Assembly (NCBI GenBank): GCA_902801885.1
Contig: CADCJX010000001.1
Coordinates: 191,961 to 255,960 of the forward strand
DNA length: 64,000 nt
Source of the DNA: an uncultured Bacteroidia bacterium
GTDB lineage: Bacteria > Bacteroidota > Bacteroidia > Bacteroidales > UBA932
Direction: 5' to 3'
Shown here: positions 43,594-51,886 of the stretch, in pieces
Numbering within the stretch: position 1 is the stretch's first letter
Layout: each line of letters begins with the position of its first letter
The notes under the pieces: generated by a model
What the model saw: only the letters and a program-made list of their open reading frames with translations
What the model was told of the DNA's origin: nothing
Database searches by the model: none
Program-made: the position numbers and the translations under genes

Positions 43594-45418
43594 AAAGCTC
43601 GAGCCATCTGGTCTCGGCTGTATCAAGCAATTGAGAGACTTCAGAGAAACGGGCTGACACTCGCTGGAGTTCTTCGTGGTCGGTAAGTCCGCCGTCCATC
43701 CGGGCTTCCAGTCCGGCCTTCTCTGCCGTCAATGACTCAATCTCTTTCTCCAGCTGTTCCAATTCCCTTTGCTCCTTGTAGGACAGTTTCCGCGGCTTCG
43801 AGATGGCAGGACAGGCTTCATCGGTAGGGGTGCTTCCATCGCTCCCTGCGCTTCGCGCCCTTGCCGGGTAAATGGTCGATTTGGCAGCACCCTTGCCCGA
43901 CGGCAAAGCGGCGGCTTGCCTTCCGCCCCTGACTACAGATTCGCGGTACTGGCTGTAGCTGCCGACAAAATCCTTGAGGGTCCCGTCCTCCTGGAAAATA
44001 AATATATGGTCCACCAGCCTGTCCAGGAAATGCCTGTCATGCGAGACGATGATAAGGGTCCCCTTGAACTCCTTGAGATACTCCTCCAACACGTTCAGTG
44101 TCACGATGTCCAGATCATTCGTAGGTTCGTCCATGACCAGGAGGTTCGGCTGACGCATCAGTATGGTGAGAAGGTAGAGCCTGCGTTTCTCCCCTCCTGA
44201 AAGCTTGCTGATCCTGTTGTTCAGCATGTCATGAGGGAACATGAAACGCCCGAGCAAATGAGTGTCGTTGACTGTCTCAAGCACGGTCTGGTCCTCGTCG
44301 AAATCCATCCCGTCCTGACGGTAGTAGCCGATTTTCAGGGACTCTCCCCTCTCGACATTACCTTCTATCTCAACCGGGTAACCTGACCCGACGGCCCCTG
44401 TAAGCACATTGATAAGTGTGGTCTTTCCGGCACCGTTGCCTCCGACAAAGCCTACCCTTTCATAACGCTGGAAATTGTAGGTAAAATCCTTGACAAGGGT
44501 CCTTCCTCCTATGCTAATTCCCAGACTGCGGCAATTGATGATCTTGGTGCCCAGCCGGGTAGCCGGTCCCATCTCATCCAGATTCAGCTGGTTGGTCCTG
44601 TAGACCTGCCCCGCCCTGTCTTTCAGTTCATAAAAGGCGTTTTTCCTGGCCTTTGCCTTGCCGGAGCGTGCACATGGGCTTGCATGCATCCACTCGAGTT
44701 CACGTCGCAGGATATTCCTGACCTTGTCAGTCTCCGCATTGTAATTGTCAATACGTTCCTGCCTCTTTTCCAGATAATTCTCGTAGTCTCCACGGTAGAT
44801 GTACACCTGGCCATGATCCAGTTCCATCACTATGTTGGCCACGCTGTCCAGGAAATAACGGTCGTGGGTAACCATCAGGAGGGTGCATCTGGCATGGGAA
44901 AGATAATTCTCAAGGAATTCGATGGCATCGATGTCAAGATGGTTGGTGGGCTCATCCATCACATAGAAATCAGCATCACAGGCCAGCATGACCACCAGGG
45001 CAACCCTCTTGACTTCCCCGCCAGAAAGATCCTTCATCAAGCTGGACGGATCCACCATTCCGAGAGAGTCAAGCAACTGCCGGATACGGAGTTCATACGA
45101 TGCAAGATGTTCCGGGTCAAGATGTTCAGTCCATTTTGTGCTGTCTGAGATGATCTGGTCCCAGACAGTGGACTCAGGGTCATATTCATACTCCTGCTCG
45201 AGGAAGGCAATCCTGATGTCCTTGAGGAACAGGACCCTGCCGCCTGAGTCAGAACTGTCTTTCCCCGCAAGGATGCGGAGCAGACTTGTCTTCCCGGTGC
45301 CGTTCGGTGCGATAAGGGCTATCTTGTCGCCTTCGTTGATGTTGAAACCAATATGCTCGAAGAGAACCTTCGGGCCATAGGATTTGGAGATGTTTTCAAT
45401 CTGGAGATAACTCGGCAT
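43586..45418 (-). CDS. ABC-F family ATP-binding protein (Uup/EttA-like)
   Basis: 610 residues with two ABC cassettes and no membrane domain. Cassette 1 has Walker A APNGTGKTS, signature LSGGEVKRVAL and MDEPTNHLD. Cassette 2 has GGNGAGKTT, LSGGEKRRLYL and MDEPTNDLD. The interdomain linker (about 245-290) and a C-terminal coiled coil (LSYKEQRELEQLEKEIESL) fit the Uup type. ABC-F proteins act on ribosomes or on DNA repair intermediates. A low-complexity Ala/Gly/Ser/Pro stretch (about 505-550) precedes the coiled coil and looks loosely constrained. It is 14 bases after the YkvA gene. Confidence 0.92.
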   Translation of the reverse strand: MPSYLQIENISKSYGPKVLFEHIGFNINEGDKIALIAPNGTGKTSLLRILAGKDSSDSGGRVLFLKDIRIAFLEQEYEYDPESTVWDQIISDSTKWTEHLDPEHLASYELRIRQLLDSLGMVDPSSLMKDLSGGEVKRVALVVMLACDADFYVMDEPTNHLDIDAIEFLENYLSHARCTLLMVTHDRYFLDSVANIVMELDHGQVYIYRGDYENYLEKRQERIDNYNAETDKVRNILRRELEWMHASPCARSGKAKARKNAFYELKDRAGQVYRTNQLNLDEMGPATRLGTKIINCRSLGISIGGRTLVKDFTYNFQRYERVGFVGGNGAGKTTLINVLTGAVGSGYPVEIEGNVERGESLKIGYYRQDGMDFDEDQTVLETVNDTHLLGRFMFPHDMLNNRISKLSGGEKRRLYLLTILMRQPNLLVMDEPTNDLDIVTLNVLEEYLKEFKGTLIIVSHDRHFLDRLVDHIFIFQEDGTLKDFVGSYSQYRESVVRGGRQAAALPSGKGAAKSTIYPARARSAGSDGSTPTDEACPAISKPRKLSYKEQRELEQLEKEIESLTAEKAGLEARMDGGLTDHEELQRVSARFSEVSQLLDTAETRWLELSI

Positions 45419-45432
45419 TGATTTGCAAGCTC

Positions 45433-45804
45433 TTATTGCTCCTGTGCATCATAGTCCTCGAACCATTCGCCGAGTTTCTGGCGGGCCTGGATCTTGACCT
45501 CGGGCGTGATGTTCTTAGCCACGGAATACAATGCCCAGGTGAGAGCAGCCAGATCATCGGTGTAGCCTGCTACAGGAAGGAAATCCGGAATGAGGTCAGT
45601 AGGAAGAAGGAGGTAGCCAAGGGCTCCCAGGATCTTTGTCCTGTCAGCCTTTGGGGTTGCCGGATTCCTCATCACATAGTAAAGGAGAAGGGCTATGTAG
45701 ACTATCTTGATACCGGCTTTGCGGACAAGTTTCTTGACCTTGCCCCAAAACTGGTCGTCCGAGAAATATTTCTGGTATTTGTCGTAATTGGCCAAAGCTT
45801 TCAT
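45433..45804 (-). CDS. YkvA/DUF1232 family membrane protein
   Basis: 123 residues with the DUF1232 core LGYLLLPTDLIPDFLPVAGY and a preceding hydrophobic segment (IVYIALLLYYVM). Members are small inner-membrane proteins of unknown function. It precedes the ABC-F gene on the same strand and probably shares its transcript. Confidence 0.87.
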   Translation of the reverse strand: MKALANYDKYQKYFSDDQFWGKVKKLVRKAGIKIVYIALLLYYVMRNPATPKADRTKILGALGYLLLPTDLIPDFLPVAGYTDDLAALTWALYSVAKNITPEVKIQARQKLGEWFEDYDAQEQ

Positions 45805-45839
45805 AACGGTGTAAAGATACGAAAAATATCAAGAATGAT

Positions 45840-45847
45840 TATATTTG
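45840..45847 (+). promoter_or_regulatory. -7 promoter box for the GlpT-like transporter
   Basis: TATATTTG matches TAnnTTTG and ends only 4 bases before ATG 45852, so transcription should begin at or next to the start codon. Confidence 0.65.
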
Positions 45848-45851
45848 CATT

Positions 45852-47234
45852 ATGAGTTCATTCCTTGCACCACCTCCCTTTAAAGAGGAAATGACCGGCC
45901 CAGGGGTCGATTCGCATTACAAGAAACTGCGCTGGCAGGTGTTCCTGGGTATATTTATTGGCTACGCCGGCTTTTACATCGTCCGAAAGAATTTCTCGAT
46001 GGCCATTCCCGGCCTTGAGGCCCTAGGCTTCAACACAGAGGAGCTGGCTGTCGTCCTGTCGATGAACGCAATAGCCTACGGATTCTCAAAGTTCCTGATG
46101 GCCAGCATTTCCGACAGGAGTGACGCAAGGAAGTTCCTGCCTCTTGGCCTTGTAATGGCCGCCCTCTCCATGGCATTCATGATCGTACCGGTCCAATGGC
46201 TCGGTATCGAGCATAAAGGCTGGGCAATCGCCCTGATGTCTTTCCTGAACTTCCTCGTCGGATGGTTCAACGGTATGGGCTGGCCCCCATGCGGAAGGGT
46301 AATGACCCATTGGTTCTCAATCAAAGAAAGAGGCACCTGGATGTCGGTCTGGAACTGCGCTCACAACGTTGGCGGAGCTCTTGTCGGGCCCATGGCCACC
46401 TACGGAGCCATGTGGTTTGGGTCCTGGTTCTACGGTACCCACACTGACCATTATTTCCTCATCGGATCATTCGTCTTCCCGGCAGCTGTTGCAATCCTGA
46501 TCGCTATAGTGGCCTGGTGCCTGATCAGGGACACGCCACAGTCCTGCGGTCTCCCATCGATCGAGAAATGGTCCGGGCATGCCGCCCATAATTATTCCGA
46601 GAAAAGCGAGGAGGTCCTTTCAGTCAAGGAGATCTTCAGGACCGTCCTTTCAAACAAACTTCTCTGGTACATCGCCTTTGCGAATGCCTTCGTCTACATG
46701 GTCCGTTACGGCTGTCTTGACTGGGCGCCGAAGATCCTTACTGACAAGGGGATAGATTTGACCAGTACCGGATGGGCTTATTTTGCATATGAGTTTGCAG
46801 CCATTCCCGGAACCCTGTTCTGCGGCTGGCTCAGCGACAAGGTCTTCCATGGCCGCAGGGCCCTGCCTACAATCATATTCATGGCCCTCGTCGGTGTTGC
46901 TATATTCATCTACTGGCGCAACCTTGACAACCTCACGGTCATCATCGCCTGCCTTATCGCAATAGGCTTCTTCATCTATGGTCCGGTCATGCTGATCGGA
47001 GTCCAGGCACTGGACCTCGCTCCGAAAAATGCGGCAGGCACGGCCGCCGGTCTCACCGGGTTCCTTGGCTACGTCCTCGGTACCGCAGTCCTGGCCAACA
47101 TCCTCATCGGTTTCACGATGAAGAGCGCAGGCCTGGACACGGTGTTCGTGCTCTTCCTCGCGGCATGCTTGATCTCAATCATCCTTATGGGACTCACCTA
47201 CCGCGCTGAGCAGTATCTCGTCAAGAAAGACTAG
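45852..47234 (+). CDS. OPA-family organophosphate:phosphate antiporter (GlpT/UhpT-like MFS)
   Basis: 460 residues with 12 membrane segments and the OPA-family signatures GYAGFYIVRKNFSMAIPGL in the first segment, NGMGWPPCGRVMTHWF and VRYGCLDWAPKILTD in the second half. Such carriers import glycerol-3-phosphate, hexose phosphates or phosphoglycerates in exchange for phosphate. The specific substrate cannot be told. It is followed convergently by uxaC with a 4-base overlap. Its promoter appears to give a leaderless mRNA. Confidence 0.88.
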   Translation: MSSFLAPPPFKEEMTGPGVDSHYKKLRWQVFLGIFIGYAGFYIVRKNFSMAIPGLEALGFNTEELAVVLSMNAIAYGFSKFLMASISDRSDARKFLPLGLVMAALSMAFMIVPVQWLGIEHKGWAIALMSFLNFLVGWFNGMGWPPCGRVMTHWFSIKERGTWMSVWNCAHNVGGALVGPMATYGAMWFGSWFYGTHTDHYFLIGSFVFPAAVAILIAIVAWCLIRDTPQSCGLPSIEKWSGHAAHNYSEKSEEVLSVKEIFRTVLSNKLLWYIAFANAFVYMVRYGCLDWAPKILTDKGIDLTSTGWAYFAYEFAAIPGTLFCGWLSDKVFHGRRALPTIIFMALVGVAIFIYWRNLDNLTVIIACLIAIGFFIYGPVMLIGVQALDLAPKNAAGTAAGLTGFLGYVLGTAVLANILIGFTMKSAGLDTVFVLFLAACLISIILMGLTYRAEQYLVKKD

Positions 47235-48649
47235 AAATTGAAATAATTCTTTGCGTTGAAGTATGAGATGTCGCGGACCATCCTCGCGACATCTTCCATT
47301 TCACTGGCAGGGATCCTTCCACTCTCCACGTCACGACCGATTACATCGCAGAGGATGCGGCGGAAATATTCGTGCCTGGGATAGCTGATGAAGCTTCTGG
47401 AATCCGTCAGCATGCCCACGAAACGGCTGAGGAGACCGAGCATGGAGAGCGAATCTATCTGGCGGCGCATTCCGACCTCCTGGTCAAGGAACCACCAGCC
47501 GGAACCGAACTGCATCTTGCCAGGTACTGTCCCGTCATTGAAATTGTAGGCGGTGGTCATGATGACGTCGTTGTCCTTGGGATTGAGACAGTAGAGGATG
47601 GTCTTTGCAAGGTTGTCCTCGGAAAAGAGCCGGTCGAAGAACTTATTGGCCCCTACAGCCATCTCGGTGTCGAGGATGGAATCGTACCCGGTGTCAGGAC
47701 CGGCCTGGGCAAACATCTTCGAGTTGTTGTTGCGGATCACACCGACATGGTACTGCTGCACCCAACCAGCCTTGGCATCCATAACGGCCTGGTCGTGGAG
47801 GAAAGCACTGCGGAACTTCCGCACCTCCGAATAAGTAGGAGTCCTCCCATACAGGACTTTCCTGAATATGTATCTGATCTCCAGCCGCTTGTAGTCATCG
47901 GCATAGAAAGTGTCGAAACCATGGTCTGAAAGTTTGCAGCCCATCGAAGCGAAGAAATCATGACGTTTCTGCAGGACATCCATAAGGTCGTTGTAGGTAC
48001 GGATCTCCTTTCCCACGGACTTCCCCAGTTTTTCGATGTATTTCCTGTAGGTAACCGGATTCTCGATGGCCATGGCCTTGTCCGGTCTCCAGGCCGGAAG
48101 GACCTTGGTACCGAACGGGTTGTCAGCTATCTTCTTGTGCCACTTGAGATCATCTGCAGGATCGTCTGTGGTACAGACTGTCTCTACATTGAATCTCCGG
48201 ATAAGGGCCTGGCCACGGAACTCCTCCGTAGCGAGCTTTTCGTTACATTCTTCGAATATGTCACGAGCAGTCTTGGGGCAGAGGATCTTGTCGATCCCGA
48301 ACACCCTTTTAAGTTCAAGGTGGGACCAGTGATAAAGAGGATTCCTCATAAGATACGGCATGGTCTCAGCCCATTTGCTGAAGGTTTCCCACGAAGATGC
48401 GCCTCCTCCGGTGATATATTTTTCATCAACTCCGTTCGCCCTCATGGCTCTCCACTTGTAATGGTCGCCAGACTTGCCGTCTATGATCCATAGCTGGGTG
48501 ATGTCCTTGAACTGTATGTTCTCGGCTATCTGACGGGGATCCAGATGGCAGTGGTAGTCAATAATTGGCATATCCTCAGCGGAACCGTGGAAAAGATCAC
48601 TGGCTGTCTTGCATGAAAGCATGAAATCGTCGTTGATGAAAGATGACAT
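47231..48649 (-). CDS. uxaC: Glucuronate isomerase
   Basis: 472 residues of the uronate isomerase family: MPIIDYHCHLDPRQIAENIQ (metal-site HCH near the N-terminus), CTTDDPADDLKWH, KLSDHGFDTFYADDY and SYPRHEYFRRILCD near the end. It converts D-glucuronate to fructuronate, or galacturonate to tagaturonate, in hexuronate catabolism. No other uronate genes are in view. I chose ATG 48649 because the longer frame begins with TTG. It overlaps the convergent GlpT-like gene by 4 bases. Confidence 0.95.
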   Translation of the reverse strand: MSSFINDDFMLSCKTASDLFHGSAEDMPIIDYHCHLDPRQIAENIQFKDITQLWIIDGKSGDHYKWRAMRANGVDEKYITGGGASSWETFSKWAETMPYLMRNPLYHWSHLELKRVFGIDKILCPKTARDIFEECNEKLATEEFRGQALIRRFNVETVCTTDDPADDLKWHKKIADNPFGTKVLPAWRPDKAMAIENPVTYRKYIEKLGKSVGKEIRTYNDLMDVLQKRHDFFASMGCKLSDHGFDTFYADDYKRLEIRYIFRKVLYGRTPTYSEVRKFRSAFLHDQAVMDAKAGWVQQYHVGVIRNNNSKMFAQAGPDTGYDSILDTEMAVGANKFFDRLFSEDNLAKTILYCLNPKDNDVIMTTAYNFNDGTVPGKMQFGSGWWFLDQEVGMRRQIDSLSMLGLLSRFVGMLTDSRSFISYPRHEYFRRILCDVIGRDVESGRIPASEMEDVARMVRDISYFNAKNYFNF

Positions 48650-48768
48650 GGCTATTGTTTTATTCAATCAATAAAAATAATGCTTTCAGATCAAAAAAAC
48701 AATTCCTTGGCACAACAACCGCAGCCTCTGACATTCTGTCAGCAATTCCTTATTGGCAGATAATTTGA

Positions 48769-48776
48769 TATCTTTG
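48769..48776 (+). promoter_or_regulatory. -7 promoter box for grpE-dnaJ
   Basis: TATCTTTG matches TAnnTTTG, 31 bases before the grpE ATG. No CIRCE-like inverted repeat is seen. Confidence 0.6.
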
Positions 48777-48807
48777 CAGCGTCCAACTAAGAAAAGAAGG
48801 CAAGACT

Positions 48808-49383
48808 ATGAGCAAAAAGAACAAGAATATCAACGAAGAAGCAAAGGTCGAAAAGGAAGTCAAGGCTGAGGAAGCCCCGAAGGCAGAGGAAGAAAAGGCA
48901 GAAAAAGGTTTGGAAGAGAGGATCGCCGAACTCCAGAAAGAAAACGAAGAGCTTAAGGCGAACGTGGCCAAGGAAAAGGATGATTACATCCGCCTGATGG
49001 CCGATTTCGAGAATTTCCGCCGCCATTCCGCCGAGGCCAAGCTTGAGCTTGTCAGTTCAGCTTCAGCAGAGACCATCAAAGGGCTGCTGCCGATCCTGGA
49101 TGACTGTGAAAGGGCCATGAAGATGCTTTCGGATGCTGATGACAAAGTTGCCTTGGAAGGCACTGAGCTTATCTACAGCAAGCTGATGGGCTACCTGAAG
49201 ACGAAGGGCCTCGAGCAGATAAAGGCAAAGGACGAGAAATTCGACACCGACTTCCATGAAGCAGTGGCCCAGGTTCCCGTCCCTGAAGAAGGAAAGAAGG
49301 GCCTGGTCTTCGATGTCGTCCAGAACGGCTACACCCTTTCCGGCAAGGTCATCCGCTACGCCAAAGTAGTGGTGGGAATATAG
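48808..49383 (+). CDS. grpE: GrpE nucleotide exchange factor
   Basis: 191 residues: a Lys/Glu-rich tail (1-45), a long coiled coil (LEERIAELQKENEELKANVA), the signature RLMADFENFRRHS and the C-terminal beta domain ending FDVVQNGYTLSGKVIRYAKV. It releases ADP from DnaK. The dnaJ gene begins 13 bases later. DnaK is not in the window. Confidence 0.96.
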   Translation: MSKKNKNINEEAKVEKEVKAEEAPKAEEEKAEKGLEERIAELQKENEELKANVAKEKDDYIRLMADFENFRRHSAEAKLELVSSASAETIKGLLPILDDCERAMKMLSDADDKVALEGTELIYSKLMGYLKTKGLEQIKAKDEKFDTDFHEAVAQVPVPEEGKKGLVFDVVQNGYTLSGKVIRYAKVVVGI

Positions 49384-49396
49384 GAGATCGACTGAA

Positions 49397-50584
49397 ATGG
49401 CTGAAAGAAGAGATTACTACGAAGTATTGGGAATCGCCAGGACGGCGACTGCCGACGAAATAAAGATGGCCTACAGGAAGGCTGCCATGAAATGGCATCC
49501 TGACCGTTGGGTCGAAGGAACTGATGCCGAAAAGAAGACAGCAGAAGAAAAATTCAAGGAGGCTTCGGAAGCCTATTCAGTCCTGAGTGATCCTGACAAG
49601 AAGGCCAAGTACGACCAGTTCGGCTTTGCAGGAGTCGACAGCCAGGGTGCTCCTGACTTCAGTGGAGGTTTCGGCAACCTGGAAGACATCCTCAGGGATC
49701 TCTTTGGAGGTAGTTTCGGAGGTTTCGGCGGAGGATTCAGCGGTTTCGGATTCGGAAACGGCGGATCAGCCAGGACCCAGACAAGAGTCTACAAAGGACG
49801 TGACATCCGCACAAGGGTACGCCTTTCCCTTGAGGAGATAGCCCAAGGTGTAGAAAAGGAAATCACCATAGAGAGGAACCGTCCTTGCCCTGACTGCGGA
49901 GGACGCGGCACCAGGAATGCATCAGATGTTAAAACCTGCCCTAACTGCAAGGGTTCAGGCCAGGTACAGCATGTGACAAGTTCCCTCTTCGGAAGGACAA
50001 TGACTTATTCCACCTGCCCGCAATGCGGAGGAGAAGGCAAGGTCATAACCAATCCCTGCCGCACCTGCGGAGGAACCGGACTCGTCAGGAGGAAGGAGAC
50101 AGTAAAGGTCAAGATTCCTGCAGGAGTGGAAGACGGAATGCAGCTGACACTGCGTGGAGAAGGACATGCAGCCCCACACAACGGGGTCAACGGTGACCTT
50201 CTGGTCATCATCGAGGAAGTTCCCCATTCCAATCTCAAGCGCGACGGCAACAACTTGTTTTATTCCACGATGATTTCCGTGACCGATGCCATCCTTGGAA
50301 CGGAGATCGCAGTTCCATGCCTCGATGGAAGCTATAAGGTCAAGGTCGATGCAGGGACCCAGTCCGGAGCCGTCATCAAACTCCGTGGCAAGGGCCTTCC
50401 ATCTGTCAGCGGCTACGGCAGCGGCACAGGAGACATGTACGTGAAGATACTCGTCTGGATTCCCAAGAAACTCTCTAGCGACGAGAAGGCGGCAATCCAG
50501 GAAATGAGGGCCAGCCGGTCATTCACCCCGGATCCGTCCAGGGATGACAAGGCCGTATTCGACAAGATCAAGGATATTTTTTAA
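49397..50584 (+). CDS. dnaJ: DnaJ co-chaperone
   Basis: 395 residues with all type-I DnaJ domains: J domain with KWHPDRW (HPD at 33-35), a Gly/Phe-rich linker (about 85-125), four zinc repeats (CPDCGGRG, CPNCKGSG, CPQCGGEG, CRTCGGTG at about 155-225) and the C-terminal substrate domain. It delivers substrates to DnaK and stimulates its ATPase. It follows grpE in one operon. Confidence 0.96.
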   Translation: MAERRDYYEVLGIARTATADEIKMAYRKAAMKWHPDRWVEGTDAEKKTAEEKFKEASEAYSVLSDPDKKAKYDQFGFAGVDSQGAPDFSGGFGNLEDILRDLFGGSFGGFGGGFSGFGFGNGGSARTQTRVYKGRDIRTRVRLSLEEIAQGVEKEITIERNRPCPDCGGRGTRNASDVKTCPNCKGSGQVQHVTSSLFGRTMTYSTCPQCGGEGKVITNPCRTCGGTGLVRRKETVKVKIPAGVEDGMQLTLRGEGHAAPHNGVNGDLLVIIEEVPHSNLKRDGNNLFYSTMISVTDAILGTEIAVPCLDGSYKVKVDAGTQSGAVIKLRGKGLPSVSGYGSGTGDMYVKILVWIPKKLSSDEKAAIQEMRASRSFTPDPSRDDKAVFDKIKDIF

Positions 50585-50624
50585 ATATTCCTCCAAAAAG
50601 TTTTGTGATTGTCAAAACAATTCG

Positions 50625-50632
50625 TACTTTTG
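50625..50632 (+). promoter_or_regulatory. -7 promoter box for rplS
   Basis: TACTTTTG matches TAnnTTTG, with a TTTTG at about 50601-50605 at the spacing expected of the -33 element. The remaining leader of about 70 bases can form a weak GCAAC/GTTGC pairing; a regulatory role is uncertain. Confidence 0.65.
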
Positions 50633-50707
50633 CAGTCCGAAAATCAAAAGCAACCTCTTGCGGGTCGTTATCAGATGTGCGTAATGTTGCGTTAAAAGTA
50701 TTGAGAG

Positions 50708-51097
50708 ATGGATTTAATGAAAGTTGTAGAGCAGTCTTTCGCTAACGAGAAAGTTGCTGAGTATCCGAAATTCAAGGCCGGTGACACCATCACCGTTACC
50801 TATAGGATCAAGGAAGGAGATAAGGAAAGGCTCCAGAACTTCAGGGGCGTCGTCATCCAGGAAAGAGGTGCAACCCCTACCACCAGGACATTCACCGTCC
50901 GCAAGGTTTCAGGTGGAATCGGCGTCGAGAGGATTTTCCCCTTCCAGTCCCCGTTCATTGAGAAGATCGAACTGAACAAGGCCGGTAAGGTCCGCAGGGC
51001 CAGGATTTTCTACCTGCGTGCACTCTCCGGTAAGAAGGCAAGGATCAAGGAGCGCAAGTACTCCGCCCCCAAGAACGAGGAAAAGTCCGCTGAATAA
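50708..51097 (+). CDS. rplS: 50S ribosomal protein L19
   Basis: 129 residues with L19 signatures: [49 protein letters not shown] and [20 protein letters not shown]. It sits at the 30S-50S interface. It is followed 7 bases later by tRNA-Arg and likely shares transcription with it up to the hairpin at 51180. Confidence 0.97.
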   Translation: MDLMKVVEQSFANEKVAEYPKFKAGDTITVTYRIKEGDKERLQNFRGVVIQERGATPTTRTFTVRKVSGGIGVERIFPFQSPFIEKIELNKAGKVRRARIFYLRALSGKKARIKERKYSAPKNEEKSAE

Positions 51098-51104
51098 AGG
51101 TTTT

Positions 51105-51178
51105 GGTCCCCTAGCTCAACTGAATAGAGCATCTGACTACGGATCAGAAGGTTACAGGTTTGAATCCTGTGGGGATCA
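51105..51178 (+). tRNA. tRNA-Arg(ACG)
   Basis: A 74-base cloverleaf. The acceptor 51105-51111 pairs with 51171-51177 (one G-U pair), the anticodon stem TCTGA/TCAGA encloses loop CTACGGA, and the anticodon ACG is at 51139-51141. The T-arm is ACAGG-TTTGAAT-CCTGT. The 3' CCA is not encoded. Confidence 0.95.
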
Positions 51179-51179
51179 C

Positions 51180-51209
51180 AAAAAGGCGCAGTTGAATCTG
51201 CGCCTTTTT
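51180..51209 (+). terminator. Intrinsic terminator between the two tRNA genes
   Basis: A 12-bp stem AAAAAGGCGCAG (51180-51191) with CTGCGCCTTTTT (51198-51209) and a six-base loop, ending in a T-tract. It lies 1 base after tRNA-Arg and 8 bases before tRNA-Gly. Confidence 0.85.
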
Positions 51210-51217
51210 CTCCTTAA

Positions 51218-51290
51218 GCGAGATTAGCTCAGTTGGTAGAGCGTTGGCTTCCCAAGCCGAAGGTCGCGAGTTCGAGACTCGTATCTCGCT
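51218..51290 (+). tRNA. tRNA-Gly(CCC)
   Basis: A 73-base cloverleaf. The acceptor GCGAGAT (51218-51224) pairs with ATCTCGC (51283-51289), the anticodon stem TTGGC/GCCGA encloses TTCCCAA, and the anticodon CCC is at 51251-51253. The T-arm is GCGAG-TTCGAGA-CTCGT. CCA is not encoded. Confidence 0.95.
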
Positions 51291-51296
51291 CAAACG

Positions 51297-51325
51297 AAAA
51301 AGAACAGCTCATCGCTGTTCTTTTT
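51297..51325. terminator. Bidirectional terminator after tRNA-Gly and the bactofilin gene
   Basis: A 12-bp stem AAAAAGAACAGC (51297-51308) with GCTGTTCTTTTT (51314-51325). It has T-tracts on both strands, serving the tRNA on plus and the bactofilin gene (stop at 51352) on minus. Confidence 0.85.
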
Positions 51326-51351
51326 CCGTATATTCAAGCCACAAGGACAGG

Positions 51352-51852
51352 TTATGCCTCGGGAATCTCGTCTGATGCAGGTACTGCAAAAGGAGAAGGA
51401 TTGTTTCCTACCTTGTACTCATCAACCTCTTCCTCCGGCTCCGGCACATCGTACATGGCAGGACGCTCGCCGGTGGTAAGCTGGCTGAACTCCTCCTCGG
51501 AGATCATCTTGCAATTGCCGTTGAAAGTAGCGTCCAGATCAACCTGGAGCCTGCGGATGTGCAGGTCACCTGAAACTACGCAGGTAGCTTTCAGGGAAAG
51601 AGTGTCCTTGACATAGAAATTGCCATTGATCCTACCCCAGAAATCACAGTTGCTGCAGACGATGTCACCCTTGATGACCGCCTTCTCGCCCACGACCACC
51701 TTGGCCTGTGAGACGATCTTGCCCTCGAAACTACCATCGATACGGATGTCATTCGGAGATGTGATTTCTCCCTTGATAACTGAACCGGCAGAAATCCTGC
51801 TGATATCGTTCACACCGACGGATTCTCCAGACCTGTCAAAACTTGATGCCAT
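51352..51852 (-). CDS. Bactofilin-family polymer-forming cytoskeletal protein
   Basis: 166 residues. The central part (about 15-115) is the bactofilin beta-helix with Gly/Ile/Val repeats (VIKGEITSPNDIRIDGSFEG, AVIKGDIVCSN, KATCVVSGDLHIRRLQVDL), flanked by flexible ends. Bactofilins self-assemble into filaments involved in cell shape and polarity. The C-terminal tail (130-166) is acidic and Pro-rich. It begins 34 bases after the secA stop on the same strand. Confidence 0.92.
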   Translation of the reverse strand: MASSFDRSGESVGVNDISRISAGSVIKGEITSPNDIRIDGSFEGKIVSQAKVVVGEKAVIKGDIVCSNCDFWGRINGNFYVKDTLSLKATCVVSGDLHIRRLQVDLDATFNGNCKMISEEEFSQLTTGERPAMYDVPEPEEEVDEYKVGNNPSPFAVPASDEIPEA

Positions 51853-51886
51853 ATTCTTTATCTTTTGTTATTATTGATTATCACTG

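Noticed and set aside
43830..43900. GC-rich palindrome-like stretch in the ABC-F gene considered as another repeat copy
   Set aside because: It lacks the TGTCAT and GATCT ends and only reflects low-complexity Ala/Gly/Ser/Pro coding sequence.
50641..50707. L19 leader RNA structure before rplS
   Set aside because: Only a weak GCAAC/GTTGC pairing with no clear inner helix could be found, too little to call as a feature.
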